The notes: generated from the letters alone by a model not told the origin. A stretch of 64,000 bases of DNA from Dehalococcoidia bacterium UBA5760 (GCA_002418895.1 DIFA01000019.1:62001-126000); one strand, 5' to 3'; positions 1 to 9,149 are shown, counted from the first letter of the stretch. A program made the numbers and translations.

Positions 1-1
1 G

Positions 2-106
2 GAACCGATGGACATCGCCTATGCTGTCCTTTATCTCGCTTCCGATGAATCTAAATTCGTTACCGGGGCGGACTTTATCATCGATGGCGGCATCGCAGCA
101 AAGTAA
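2..106 (+). CDS. SDR-family oxidoreductase, C-terminal fragment
   Basis: Only the last 34 codons lie in the window; the gene begins before base 1. The visible tail contains AVLYLASDESKFVTGADF followed by IIDGG, which is the typical C-terminal signature of short-chain dehydrogenases/reductases of the FabG type (an AxxxLxSxxSxxVTGxxxxxDGG pattern). SDRs use NAD(P)H to reduce or oxidise hydroxyl/keto substrates in the cytoplasm; the substrate cannot be told from this tail. It is convergent with the leftward fumarylacetoacetase-family gene, 22 bases away. Confidence 0.85.
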   Translation, partial: EPMDIAYAVLYLASDESKFVTGADFIIDGGIAAK

Positions 107-128
107 ACGGTAGCAGCGAAAACCGGGC

Positions 129-893
129 CTAGTCTACGCTTTCGACTACGTAGTTTCTCAGGATCCCAACCTCGGCTATACGTATCTCTATCACATCACC
201 GGGGCTCATCGGCCCGATGCCGCTGGGAGTACCGGTGGCAATAACATCCCCGGGTAGCAGGGTCATAATACCGGATATAAAACTCACCAACTCCGGGACG
301 GAGAAAATTAAATCGCTGGTACTGCCTCTTTGCTTTGACTGACCGTTAAGATAGGTCTCAATGCAGATATTGCCGGGATCGAGCTCGGTCTCGATGCAGG
401 GACCAACAGCAGCAAAGGTATCAAAACCTTTAGCCCGGGTCCACTGCCCGTCCTGTTTTTGAAGATCACGCGCGGTGACATCGTTAAAACAGGTATAACC
501 CAATACATATTCCAGGGCCTTTGCCGCCGCTACCTGACTTGCTGCGGCTTTCATCACTACGCCGAGTTCCCCTTCGTAATCAACCCTCTTTGAAGAACGA
601 GGGTAGACGATTTTACCCTCGGGACCGATTACTGATGTCGACGGCTTCATAAAAAGCAGCGGGTTAGCCGGGACGGGCATTGCCAGCTCCCTGGCATGGC
701 TGTAGTAGTTAAGCCCTATTGCCACTACCTTGGATGGCGAGCAGGGTGCCAGAAGTCGGACATCATTGATGTTATAGTAGCGGTCAGACGGCTCAAAACC
801 GTCATAAGGATTACCGGAGACAGCTTGGACAACCTTCTCTTTCAGTATTCCGTATTCAGGCTTCCTGCCGGTAGCAAAACGGATGATTTTCAT
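129..893 (-). CDS. Fumarylacetoacetate hydrolase (FAH) family protein
   Basis: About 254 residues in the usual size range for single-domain FAH-family enzymes, which hydrolyse or decarboxylate/isomerise 2-oxo-acid substrates with a bound divalent metal. Visible family motifs are GLNYYSHA, LFMKPSTSVIGP, VDYEGELGVVM (the E-x-E metal-ligand region), FNDVTARDLQ and TGTPSGIGPM. The frame extends 13 codons upstream, but the internal ATG giving MKIIRFATG matches the usual family N-terminus, so I chose it. It lies about 100 bases downstream of the pyruvate-kinase-domain gene on the same strand, so the two probably form an operon. The substrate is unknown; catechol meta-cleavage type or acylpyruvate hydrolases are both possible. 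Confidence 0.88.
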   Translation of the reverse strand: MKIIRFATGRKPEYGILKEKVVQAVSGNPYDGFEPSDRYYNINDVRLLAPCSPSKVVAIGLNYYSHARELAMPVPANPLLFMKPSTSVIGPEGKIVYPRSSKRVDYEGELGVVMKAAASQVAAAKALEYVLGYTCFNDVTARDLQKQDGQWTRAKGFDTFAAVGPCIETELDPGNICIETYLNGQSKQRGSTSDLIFSVPELVSFISGIMTLLPGDVIATGTPSGIGPMSPGDVIEIRIAEVGILRNYVVESVD

Positions 894-993
894 TTTAACG
901 TTGAGTTTACCAACCTTTCTTTTGGATTTCAAACCCTTCCAGTACCGGCAAAGACTCTCCCAGCAATTGCCGAATACAGCATAATAAGCCGAT

Positions 994-1560
994 TTAGGAC
1001 AGGTGCGGCTTGCAGAGGATTTCCTTGACCTTAAGGTTGAAGAAATTATGGGAATTCACCGGCCTTAACAAGATAGCAGTATCGGCACCATGGCCTGTGC
1101 CGCCGATAGAGATGACATCCTCATCGGTACGTACCAATCCGCTATCAGCCGCCATCAGGGCTATTTCACAGGCAACCTTCACTCCCTGTCCAAATACGCG
1201 CAGAGTATCGGCGATTATCATCCCCAGGACATAGGTATTATACTTATTACGCATCGCAGCACTCAGCCCGCCGAAGGCATGGGCCGTAGTCAGTATGACA
1301 CCTTTCTTACTCTCAATGATCTGCCTGTTCTCTTCCTTGAATTCCTGACTGTCAGCTTCCCGCAGTCCGGTAACGTGGCTGACTACGATAACCTCTACCT
1401 CCGTGATGACATCCATAGCCCGTACCGCAGTAGCACCGCTTGTCGATGCTACCAGGATTTTCTTAATATCCATCTCCTCCGCTCGCTTGCGAGCGATACA
1501 GAGAGTCGCCTCGGTAGTCTCGCTGCCAGGATGCTCAAAATATACGGCCCTTAATTCCAT
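994..1560 (-). CDS. Stand-alone pyruvate kinase alpha/beta (C-terminal) domain protein
   Basis: The 188-residue protein resembles the C-terminal allosteric domain of pyruvate kinase and contains none of the catalytic barrel. Visible pieces are the region around KRAEEMDIKKILVASTSGATA, a Rossmann-like alternation with VIVVSHVTG, and a glycine-rich end ISIGGTGHGADTAI. Such isolated domains occur in Chloroflexi, Firmicutes and archaea and have no assigned reaction; a small-molecule-binding role is only inference. It is transcribed leftwards, divergent from argJ with 97 bases between starts, and is followed by the FAH-family gene. An SD-like G-rich stretch (AGAAAGGGGGG on the minus strand) lies upstream of the ATG. 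Confidence 0.8.
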   Translation of the reverse strand: MELRAVYFEHPGSETTEATLCIARKRAEEMDIKKILVASTSGATAVRAMDVITEVEVIVVSHVTGLREADSQEFKEENRQIIESKKGVILTTAHAFGGLSAAMRNKYNTYVLGMIIADTLRVFGQGVKVACEIALMAADSGLVRTDEDVISIGGTGHGADTAILLRPVNSHNFFNLKVKEILCKPHLS

Positions 1561-1622
1561 TACCCGGTTGCACCCCCCTTTCTAATGTGCCGCAGTTACC
1601 CTATTATTCTATCATATCCCCG

Positions 1623-1651
1623 TTGCCTGACTATATCGACTATGGTATATT
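1623..1651 (+). promoter_or_regulatory. Sigma70-type promoter of argJ
   Basis: TTGCCT and TATATT boxes are separated by exactly 17 bases. The expected transcription start, about 7 bases after the -10 box, falls on the argJ ATG itself, and no Shine-Dalgarno sequence precedes that ATG. I infer a leaderless or near-leaderless mRNA. Confidence 0.6.
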
Positions 1652-1657
1652 TATCTG

Positions 1658-2881
1658 ATGGACGGTGAGATTTCTTTCATAACATCGGGTACGGTTACCA
1701 CGCCCCAAGGCTTCCTAGCCGGGGCTACCTATGCCGGACTGAAAAAGAAGCAGGTAAAAGATATCCTCGATCTGGCTATTCTCTCTGCGGAATGTCCCTG
1801 CACTGGAGCGGCTCTATTCACTACTAACAGAGTCAAAGCAGCCCCGGTGGTTCTATCCCGGCAGCGTCTACAGTCAGGCAAAGTAGGGGCGGTAGTAGTA
1901 AACAGCGGCTGCGCCAACGCCTGTGTTGGTGAGGAAGGCATTAGGGATGCCGCCGAGATGGCAGATTTGGCTGCCCGGAATCTCGGGGTATCCCCGGATA
2001 CTGTTTTAGTTGCCAGTACCGGTGTAATCGGTAGACGACTACCGATGGATCTTATCAAAGCTGGCATCAAGCGTATTAAGGTCTCCAGAGACGGCGGGCA
2101 TGAGCTGGCACGGGCGATAATGACTACCGATACCGTTCCCAAGGAAGCAGCCGTAGCGGTCAGCAGTGACAACGGCAATTTTGTTATCGGTGGTGCGGTC
2201 AAGGGCTCGGGAATGCTTCACCCTAACCTGGCTACTTTCCTTTGTTTTTTGACTACCGATGCTCCCGTAGAGCCGGAATTACTCAAACACGCTCTGCAAA
2301 AAGCGGCTGACGTTTCTTTCAATATGGTTTCTATTGATGGGGACACCAGCACCAATGATATGGCACTGATTATGGCTGACGGAATGGCGGACGTCACAGG
2401 CACCATTTCGCCAGGGGATCACCAATCCGAGATTTTTCAAGAAGCCCTTAACCGAATCTGTATCCACCTGGCAAAGAGCATCGCCCGCGACGGTGAGGGA
2501 GCAAACCGGCTTATTGAAATCAATGTTAGCGGAGCGGCCAGCTTTACCGACGCCAGACAGGTAGCCAGGACAATAGCAACATCGTCTTTAGTGAAAACAG
2601 CGGTACACGGCAAAGACCCTAACTGGGGCAGAATCCTGGCCGCGGCCGGTCGTAGCGGCGTTGAGATAGTAGAATCGAGGATCGGCCTATCTATCGGGAA
2701 TATCTGTCTGGTAAAAGCAGGCTGCCCGGTATCCTTTGATGAAGCGGAAGTAGCCAAGATAATGGGCAACAGCGAGGTAGTGATAAACCTGGATCTTAAC
2801 CTGGGTAGATCTGAAGCCACTGCTTGGGGTTGTGACCTGTCCAAGGAATATGTCGCCATTAACAGCGAATACACGACTTGA
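1658..2881 (+). CDS. argJ: Bifunctional glutamate N-acetyltransferase / ornithine acetyltransferase
   Basis: A 407-residue ArgJ that moves the acetyl group from N-acetylornithine to glutamate, recycling acetyl in the cyclic arginine pathway; some family members also use acetyl-CoA. The self-cleavage site is visible as KGSGMLHPNLATFL: cleavage between Ala192 and Thr193 would free the nucleophilic Thr of the beta chain. Other family motifs are NSGCANAC (82-89), ASTGVIGR (119-126) and KDPNWGRILAAAGRSG. Length is normal. It opens a rightward arginine cluster with argB, argD, argG and argH; argC and argF are not in the window. The ATG lies directly at the predicted transcription start, with no SD. 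Confidence 0.97.
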   Translation: MDGEISFITSGTVTTPQGFLAGATYAGLKKKQVKDILDLAILSAECPCTGAALFTTNRVKAAPVVLSRQRLQSGKVGAVVVNSGCANACVGEEGIRDAAEMADLAARNLGVSPDTVLVASTGVIGRRLPMDLIKAGIKRIKVSRDGGHELARAIMTTDTVPKEAAVAVSSDNGNFVIGGAVKGSGMLHPNLATFLCFLTTDAPVEPELLKHALQKAADVSFNMVSIDGDTSTNDMALIMADGMADVTGTISPGDHQSEIFQEALNRICIHLAKSIARDGEGANRLIEINVSGAASFTDARQVARTIATSSLVKTAVHGKDPNWGRILAAAGRSGVEIVESRIGLSIGNICLVKAGCPVSFDEAEVAKIMGNSEVVINLDLNLGRSEATAWGCDLSKEYVAINSEYTT

Positions 2882-2917
2882 GTTTTAGTTACTCAAGACA
2901 GAAATAAGGGGTATCTA

Positions 2918-3706
2918 TTGAGCAGAGTTACCGTAATAAAGATTGGCGGGTCTACCTTAGGCAGTCATGATACTGCCCTGACTGATATCATTGAGCTTCA
3001 GAAACAGGGCATATCATTGGTTATCGTGCATGGTGGTGCTAATGTGGTAACCGATTGGCTGAAGCAACAGGGAGTGACCACCAGTTTTATCCGCGGCGAA
3101 CGAGTAACCGATGAAACAGCCCTCAAAATGGTAGCTGCCGTACTCGGCGGCCTGGTCAATAAGGAGATTGTCGCTGCAATTAATAGCCAGGGTGGAAAGG
3201 CAGTCGGTATCAGCGGTATCGACGGAGCACTAATCCAGGGCAGAATCAGGAACAAAGAGATGGGGTACGTCGGTAATGTGGTCAAGGTAAACACAGCTCT
3301 CCTGGATGCCCTGCTTGAATCCGGATTCGTTCCGGTGGTCTCACCTCTCAGCCTACACTCGTTTGACAGACCTGAGAATACCCCGTTAATGCTTAATGTT
3401 AATGGCGATACCGTAGCCGGTGAAATTTCTGCTGCCATTGGTGCGGAAAGGCTTATTTTTCTCACCGATGTTGCCGGTATCAACGACAGTTCGGGCAGAT
3501 TTATCCCGGCGCTGTCACCGCATGAAGCCGAGGCTTTACTGACTTCAGGGATAGCTTCAGGAGGAATGATTCCCAAGATTAAAGCCTGCTTGAGGGCTTT
3601 GTCCAATAGTTCGACTACCTGTATTATTATGGATGGCAGAAAGCCGCACGCTCTGCTCAAGCAAATCAACGGTGGTAGTAGCAGCACCACGATAAAGGTT
3701 GTTTAG
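2918..3706 (+). CDS. argB: Acetylglutamate kinase
   Basis: The 262-residue amino-acid-kinase family enzyme phosphorylates N-acetylglutamate, the second step of arginine synthesis. N-terminal VIKIGGS (phosphate binding), VIVHGGANVV, and RVTD are visible, then LNVNGDTVAGEI and the ATP-binding FLTDVAGI, then GGMIPKIKACLRAL near the C-terminus. The start is a TTG at 2918 preceded by an AAGGGG SD. It sits 36 bases after argJ and 5 bases before argD, so it is co-transcribed. It is slightly shorter than arginine-inhibited ArgB proteins and lacks their N-terminal extension, so feedback inhibition by arginine is doubtful (inference). Confidence 0.95.
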   Translation: MSRVTVIKIGGSTLGSHDTALTDIIELQKQGISLVIVHGGANVVTDWLKQQGVTTSFIRGERVTDETALKMVAAVLGGLVNKEIVAAINSQGGKAVGISGIDGALIQGRIRNKEMGYVGNVVKVNTALLDALLESGFVPVVSPLSLHSFDRPENTPLMLNVNGDTVAGEISAAIGAERLIFLTDVAGINDSSGRFIPALSPHEAEALLTSGIASGGMIPKIKACLRALSNSSTTCIIMDGRKPHALLKQINGGSSSTTIKVV

Positions 3707-3711
3707 TTAAG

Positions 3712-4911
3712 ATGAATACTGAAATGAGCCACTGGCAGGAGCTTGAAAACAGGTACTTTATGCATACCGTAGAACGGACACCCCTGACCTTGATCAAGGG
3801 GAAAGGGGCATGGGTCTGGGATGAGAACGGCCGGAAGTACCTCGATTTCGTCGCCGGTTGGGCAGTTGACAGTCTGGGGCACTGTCATCCGGCAGTAACC
3901 AAAGCAGTGATTGAACAGGTACAGACACTTATCCATACCTCGAACCAGTTCTATACTATTCCCCAGGTACAACTGGCGGAGATCCTCGTTCAGCATAGTT
4001 GTCTGGACAAGGTCTTCTTCAGCAATAGCGGAGCCGAGGCTAATGAAGGCGCGGTGAAACTGGCCCGACGCTACGGGAAACGCTATCGAGACGGGGCCTA
4101 TGAAGTAATTACCGCCAGCAGCTCGTTTCATGGCCGTACGCTGGCTATGGTGGCTGCTACCGGCCAGGAAAAGCACCAGCAACCCTACCTCCCCCTACCG
4201 GATGGTTTCACTCATGTGGAGTATAATGACATCGAAGCGATAAAAGCGGCTACTGCGGAAAAAACTTGCGCTGTGATGCTGGAACTGGTGCAGGGTGAAG
4301 GTGGAGTAAATCTGCCCGATAAGGATTACCTTACTGCGGTGCGAGCCTGGTGTGATAAGCAGGGTATTCTTCTCATTCTGGATGAAGTCCAGACAGGTGT
4401 GGCCCGACTAGGGACGCTTTTTGCCTATGAGCAGTTTGGTATTGAACCTGATATAATGACACTAGCCAAGGGACTGGCCAGCGGTATTCCCATCGGAGCC
4501 ACACTGGCTAAAGATAAGGTATCCGTATTCAGTCCCGGAGAGCATGGCTCTACCTTTGGCGGCAACCCGGTTGCTTGTGCCGCCGGTTGCGCGACACTGA
4601 AGTTTATTATCGAAAATGATATCGCCGGAAACGTCAGGGAGGTGGGGAACTATCTGGCGTCCGGACTGGAGAAGCTGAAACAGAAGTTTTCCTTTATTAC
4701 TAATGTTCGGGGGCGTGGGCTACTATTAGCCATGGAGTTTAACAGTGATATTGCCCAGCCGGTGCTGCTGGCATGTCTTGACAAGGGGCTGTTGGTCAAC
4801 CGGTTGAAGCCAAACACACTGCGTTTTATGCCTCCTCTAATCATCGGCAAAAGTGAGGTTGATGAAGCGCTGGGCATCCTGGAGCAGGTACTGGCCGGTC
4901 GTATTGCTTAA
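3712..4911 (+). CDS. argD: Acetylornithine aminotransferase
   Basis: A 399-residue class III PLP-dependent aminotransferase that converts N-acetylglutamate semialdehyde to N-acetylornithine with glutamate as amino donor. Visible motifs are NSGAEANEGAVKLAR, SSFHGRTLA, ILDEVQTG with the cofactor-contacting Asp, and TLAKGLASGIPIGA with the probable PLP lysine at Lys253. STFGGNPVACAA follows. Full length. A second in-frame ATG occurs four codons in; the first is used here because both give a family-like N-terminus. Context after argB makes acetylornithine the most likely substrate, although the same family includes succinyl-DAP and GABA aminotransferases. Confidence 0.95.
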   Translation: MNTEMSHWQELENRYFMHTVERTPLTLIKGKGAWVWDENGRKYLDFVAGWAVDSLGHCHPAVTKAVIEQVQTLIHTSNQFYTIPQVQLAEILVQHSCLDKVFFSNSGAEANEGAVKLARRYGKRYRDGAYEVITASSSFHGRTLAMVAATGQEKHQQPYLPLPDGFTHVEYNDIEAIKAATAEKTCAVMLELVQGEGGVNLPDKDYLTAVRAWCDKQGILLILDEVQTGVARLGTLFAYEQFGIEPDIMTLAKGLASGIPIGATLAKDKVSVFSPGEHGSTFGGNPVACAAGCATLKFIIENDIAGNVREVGNYLASGLEKLKQKFSFITNVRGRGLLLAMEFNSDIAQPVLLACLDKGLLVNRLKPNTLRFMPPLIIGKSEVDEALGILEQVLAGRIA

Positions 4912-4926
4912 GAGCGGAGCTGTCCT

Positions 4927-5802
4927 ATGGACATCGATAAGATCATCAACGAGATAGAAGAGGGAAGAGGTTACGGCAGCGAGCAGTATGTTACCGTGGG
5001 CGGTATGAATATACGCTGCTCAGTGAGTGGCGATGGCCCTCCTCTTCTGTTGCTTCATGGCTTCGGAGAATTTCTGGAGACCTGGGACTTCAATTTCCAC
5101 TTCTTGAGTGAGCACTGCCGGGTATATGCCATAGACCTGCCCGGGCACGGCCTGTCTGACAAGCCATACGTTGATTACAAGGTCTCTTTTTTTACTGACT
5201 TTGTGATCGGTTTTATGGATAATTTCGGGATTAACCATGCCAATATCATCGGGCACTCTTTCGGCGGCGCCATTGCCGCAAGTGTTGCCGCGAGCTTCCC
5301 GGAGAAGGTTGATAAGCTTGTCCTGGAATCCTGCTTCGGTTTGAGTAACGATATATCCCTGCTTCATAATCTGTGCAGTATGCCGGTAATGGGTAGCGTC
5401 GATAGCACGGAACCTGCGGTGAGGTCTGCTCTGGAGCACAGGGTAAGGATGGAGTTCTATAATCCGGATTTCGTCGCCCGTGAGATAGCCGGAATGAGCT
5501 ATCGGTTTATGCAGATGAAAGAGGCAAGACGGGTGATGCTGAACATTATGCATAACTGGGTAGGGATTAACGGCCTTAAGCCTGAGGTAGTCATGATAGA
5601 CAAACTACACCTGATTAAATCACCTACTCTGTTCATCCATTGTGAGCAGGATAGGATCCACCCTGTCAATCTATCTCAAAAAGCTTATCGTCTCATTCCC
5701 AAAAGCAGCCTGAAGGTGTTCAACGAGTGCGGCCATTGCCCCCATATCGAGAAAGCCGCCCAGTTTAATGAAGAGGTACTAGCATTTCTGGAGCGGGGTT
5801 GA
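4927..5802 (+). CDS. Alpha/beta-fold hydrolase inserted in the arginine cluster
   Basis: The 291-residue alpha/beta hydrolase has an oxyanion-hole HGFG at 44-47, the nucleophile elbow GHSFGG with Ser111, a late acidic residue in HCEQDRIHP and the catalytic histidine in NECGHCPHIEK, so a full Ser-Asp-His triad is likely. No signal peptide is seen; it should be cytoplasmic. It lies 15 bases after argD and 27 before argG, so it is co-transcribed with arginine genes, yet no step of the pathway needs a hydrolase of this family except, in principle, N-acetylornithine deacetylation, which uses other folds. Substrate unknown. Confidence 0.88.
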   Translation: MDIDKIINEIEEGRGYGSEQYVTVGGMNIRCSVSGDGPPLLLLHGFGEFLETWDFNFHFLSEHCRVYAIDLPGHGLSDKPYVDYKVSFFTDFVIGFMDNFGINHANIIGHSFGGAIAASVAASFPEKVDKLVLESCFGLSNDISLLHNLCSMPVMGSVDSTEPAVRSALEHRVRMEFYNPDFVAREIAGMSYRFMQMKEARRVMLNIMHNWVGINGLKPEVVMIDKLHLIKSPTLFIHCEQDRIHPVNLSQKAYRLIPKSSLKVFNECGHCPHIEKAAQFNEEVLAFLERG

Positions 5803-5829
5803 TTTCACTACTTTTAATGGAGGTTTATG

Positions 5830-7026
5830 ATGTCAGGCAAAGTAGTATTAGCTTATAGCGGCGGGTTGGATACATCGGTAGCCATCAGATGGCTCAAGGA
5901 GAAATACGATCTGGACGTGATCGCTGTCTGCATTGACGTCGGCAATGAGCGGGACTTTTCACTAATTCGACAGAAAGCGCTTGACATCGGTGCTATCAAG
6001 GTATCGGTAATAGATGCTAAGAAATCATACATCAGCGACTATGTTTTCCCTGCGTTGCAGGCTAACGCCATTTATGAAGGGCAGTATCCCCTGGCTACGG
6101 CTCTAGCCCGTCCTCTGATGGCCAAGCTGCTGGTAGAAGTGGCCCGTGAGGAAAACGCCCGGGCAGTGGCCCATGGCTGTACCGGTAAGGGAAATGACCA
6201 GGTAAGATTCGATGTAAGCTTTAACGCTCTGGCACCGGAACTCAAGATAATTGCCCCGGCCCGGGAATGGGGGATGACCCGCCAGCAGACCATTAGCTAT
6301 GCTCAAAGTCACGATATACCGGTGCCCATCACCGTAGCCAGTCCTTACTCAATCGATGAAAGCCTATGGGGCAAAGCTATCGAGTGTGGCGTACTTGATG
6401 ACCCCTGGGCCGAGCCCCCCGAGGAGGCATTTACCTGGACAAAATCACCCGATGCAACCCCCGACGTGGCGGACTATGTCGAGATTGGTTTTGAAAGTGG
6501 CATTCCGGTCGCCATTGATGGTAAGAAGATGGATGGCGTCAGCCTGGTCAACCGATTGAACGAAGTGGCCGGGGAACATGGTATCGGCCGGATCGACCAT
6601 GTGGAGAGCCGACTGGTGGGGATAAAATCAAGAGAAGTATACGAAGCACCGGCCGCGGTAGTACTGCTTCAGGCACACCTCGCTCTGGAAGTAATGACGC
6701 TATCCCGGGACCAATTGCGCTTCAAACAGAGGGTAGCTCAAGACTATGCCGACCTTATCTATAACGGCCTTTGGTTTACGGCACTACGCCAGGACTTAGA
6801 TGCCTATATCCGGTCTTCCCAGCGGTTTGTCAGCGGCACGGTGAGATTGAAGCTGTTCAAAGGGTGCTGCCGCGTGGTCGGACGAAAGTCCCCGTTCTCG
6901 CTATATAAGCATAGTTTGGCCACCTATGATAAAGGTGACGAGTTTGACCACAGTGCCGCCGTCGGTTTTATCCACCTCTGGGGACTTCCGGCCAGGACTC
7001 AGGCGCAGGTACAGGATACCAAATAG
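5830..7026 (+). CDS. argG: Argininosuccinate synthase
   Basis: About 398 residues, normal for ArgG, which joins citrulline and aspartate using ATP. The N-terminal pyrophosphatase-type P-loop reads AYSGGLDTS, followed by AHGCTGKGNDQVRF, the citrulline/aspartate-binding signature, and SPYSIDESLWG. Two ATG codons are adjacent; the second is better spaced (6 bases) from the GGAGG Shine-Dalgarno and is chosen here. It is followed 54 bases later by argH, its normal pathway partner. Confidence 0.97.
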   Translation: MSGKVVLAYSGGLDTSVAIRWLKEKYDLDVIAVCIDVGNERDFSLIRQKALDIGAIKVSVIDAKKSYISDYVFPALQANAIYEGQYPLATALARPLMAKLLVEVAREENARAVAHGCTGKGNDQVRFDVSFNALAPELKIIAPAREWGMTRQQTISYAQSHDIPVPITVASPYSIDESLWGKAIECGVLDDPWAEPPEEAFTWTKSPDATPDVADYVEIGFESGIPVAIDGKKMDGVSLVNRLNEVAGEHGIGRIDHVESRLVGIKSREVYEAPAAVVLLQAHLALEVMTLSRDQLRFKQRVAQDYADLIYNGLWFTALRQDLDAYIRSSQRFVSGTVRLKLFKGCCRVVGRKSPFSLYKHSLATYDKGDEFDHSAAVGFIHLWGLPARTQAQVQDTK

Positions 7027-7080
7027 CCGGAAGATTACCGGTATCGGTTAACATTATAGATTCAAACAGGGGGGAGAGAA

Positions 7081-8460
7081 ATGAGTCTTATTCGGAGCCG
7101 TTTTCGTAAAGCGGCCAATAAGCTGGTAGCAGAGTATACCGTCTCTACCCATTTTGATTGGCGATTGTACCGGCAGGATATTGCCGGCAGCATTGCTCAT
7201 GCCAGGATGCTGGCCCACCAGCAGATAATCTCGGAAAGAGAGGCTGAGGCTATTACGGAAGGCCTTGATGCTATCCGGGAGGAGATAGAGCAAGGTAAAT
7301 TCCAATTCAAGACCGAACTTGAAGATATTCATATGAATATTGAATCCCGTCTCATCGATAAGATAGGCGAAGTGGGCAGGAAACTGCACACGGCCCGGTC
7401 CCGAAATGATCAGGTAGCCCTCGACCTGCGTCTCTTCACCAGGGAAAAACTCTCAGAGACCATGGAAAGCCTGAAGGGTTTGCAGCAGGCGATAGTAGGA
7501 CTGGCCGAAGACAATAAGAGCATAGTGATGCCGGGGTATACTCATTTACAACCGGCGCAGCCGGTGTTGTTAGCGCATCACCTCCTGGCCTATTTTGAGA
7601 TGCTTCAGCGGGACAACGACCGGTTTCGCGACTGTCTAAGGCGGGTTGATGTTATGCCTCTGGGGAGCGGCGCTGTCGCCGGCGTAACCTATAATTTGGA
7701 CCGTCATTTTTTAGCCCGTGAGCTGGGTTTCAGTCGGATAAGTCAGAACAGTATGGATGCTGTTTCGGACCGGGACTTTGTCCTGGACTATGAATCAGCA
7801 GCCAGCCTCTGTATGATGCACCTTTCCCGTCTGGCGGAGGAAATTGTTCTGTGGTCCTCCCAGGAGTTTGGCTTCATCGAACTTGATGAGGCTTATGCTA
7901 CCGGTTCGAGCATAATGCCGCAAAAGAAGAATCCGGATATTGCTGAACTGGCCAGAGGGAAGACGGGACGGGTGTATGGCCGGCTTACTGCCATGCTGGT
8001 TACTATGAAAGCACTGCCCCTGTCCTACAACAGGGACTTGCAGGAGGATAAGGAGGGGCTTTTCGATACTATCGATACGCTGCTATCCACCCTTAAGGTA
8101 TTTACCGGTATGATCAGTGCTATTAAGATCAGTACGAAAGATACCGAACGGGCACTTAAGCGTGGCTATATCCTGGCGACCGACCTGGCTGACTACCTGG
8201 TCAGGAAAGGGGAATCTTTCCGCTCGGCGCACGGTATAGTAGCCAGACTGGTGGGCTATGCAGAAAGAAAGGGTAAGTCCTTCAGTGAGCTTGACTTAAA
8301 CGAATACAAGGAGTTTTCGCCACTGTTTGAAGAAGATGTCCGATCTATTAGCATAATGTCTTCGCTGAAAGCCAGAAATATCATCGGTGGTACCGCTCCG
8401 GCACAGGTAGAACAAGCACTAACCACAGCGAAAAAGATACTGAACGAGGCTGAGGATTGA
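7081..8460 (+). CDS. argH: Argininosuccinate lyase
   Basis: The 459-residue fumarase/aspartase-superfamily enzyme splits argininosuccinate to arginine and fumarate. Visible signatures are HTARSRNDQVALDLR, the TGxSxMPxKKNPD-type loop as TGSSIMPQKKNPD near residue 275-285, MPGYTHLQPAQP with the conserved histidine, and SYNRDLQEDKE. A GGGGGAG Shine-Dalgarno lies just before the ATG. The TGA overlaps the TTG start of rpe, implying translational coupling with that gene. It is full length and intact. Confidence 0.97.
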   Translation: MSLIRSRFRKAANKLVAEYTVSTHFDWRLYRQDIAGSIAHARMLAHQQIISEREAEAITEGLDAIREEIEQGKFQFKTELEDIHMNIESRLIDKIGEVGRKLHTARSRNDQVALDLRLFTREKLSETMESLKGLQQAIVGLAEDNKSIVMPGYTHLQPAQPVLLAHHLLAYFEMLQRDNDRFRDCLRRVDVMPLGSGAVAGVTYNLDRHFLARELGFSRISQNSMDAVSDRDFVLDYESAASLCMMHLSRLAEEIVLWSSQEFGFIELDEAYATGSSIMPQKKNPDIAELARGKTGRVYGRLTAMLVTMKALPLSYNRDLQEDKEGLFDTIDTLLSTLKVFTGMISAIKISTKDTERALKRGYILATDLADYLVRKGESFRSAHGIVARLVGYAERKGKSFSELDLNEYKEFSPLFEEDVRSISIMSSLKARNIIGGTAPAQVEQALTTAKKILNEAED

Positions 8461-9140
8461 AAGACTTTTCTAAAGTCAAGCTTGCTCCGTCTATCCTCTC
8501 CGCCGATTTCGGCCGGCTTGGTGAACAGGTAGCCGAAGCCTCCGCTGCCGGGGCCGATTATATCCATGTTGACGTAATGGACGGGCACTTCGTACCTAAT
8601 CTGACTATCGGTGCTCCGGTGGTAGCCGCTATCCGCCCCTGGACCAAACTCCCACTGGACGTTCATCTCATGATCGAGGCACCCGAGCGGCAGATTAAAC
8701 ACTTCGCCGACGCCGGAGCGGACATTATCACGGTTCACATCGAGACCTGCCCCCATATCCACAGTATCGTAGAAACAATCAAGGGGCTGGGGGTTAGGGC
8801 CGGGGTATCTCTTAATCCGGCTACACCACTGGATATGCTTGACGAAATTCTGCCCGAGCTCGACCTTGTCCTGGTGATGACAGTCAACCCCGGCTTCGGT
8901 GGACAGACCTTCATCAAGAGTACACTGGACAAGATAGCACGCTTGCGGAACGAGCTTGACCGTAGAGAATTGACGGCAGAACTGGAGGTGGATGGGGGTA
9001 TCAATGTCGAGACAGCCCCAAGGGTAGTGAAAGCAGGGGCAGTGGTATTGGTAGCCGGAGCAGCAGTGTTTAACTCACCAGGAAAGATTAAAGAGTCCCT
9101 GGCAGCGATACGAACCAGCATCAACCAGAGCTCAATATGA
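8457..9140 (+). CDS. rpe: Ribulose-phosphate 3-epimerase
   Basis: The 227-residue TIM-barrel epimerase interconverts ribulose-5-phosphate and xylulose-5-phosphate in the pentose phosphate pathway. Visible motifs are LAPSILSADFGRLGEQ at the N-terminus, HVDVMDGHFVPNLTIG (metal ligands His and Asp), DVHLMIEAPE, VMTVNPGFGGQ and EVDGGIN with the second catalytic Asp. The start is a TTG that shares bases with the argH stop (TTGA). Coupling to argH rather than to sugar genes is a positional oddity but otherwise the gene is ordinary. It converges on tRNA-Gln 9 bases downstream. Confidence 0.95.
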   Translation: MKDFSKVKLAPSILSADFGRLGEQVAEASAAGADYIHVDVMDGHFVPNLTIGAPVVAAIRPWTKLPLDVHLMIEAPERQIKHFADAGADIITVHIETCPHIHSIVETIKGLGVRAGVSLNPATPLDMLDEILPELDLVLVMTVNPGFGGQTFIKSTLDKIARLRNELDRRELTAELEVDGGINVETAPRVVKAGAVVLVAGAAVFNSPGKIKESLAAIRTSINQSSI

Positions 9141-9149
9141 GGCTTAGAT

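Noticed and set aside
2998..3690. Long open frame antisense to argB
   Set aside because: Composition is typical of a shadow frame (Ser/Leu/Pro rich); argB on the plus strand is certain.
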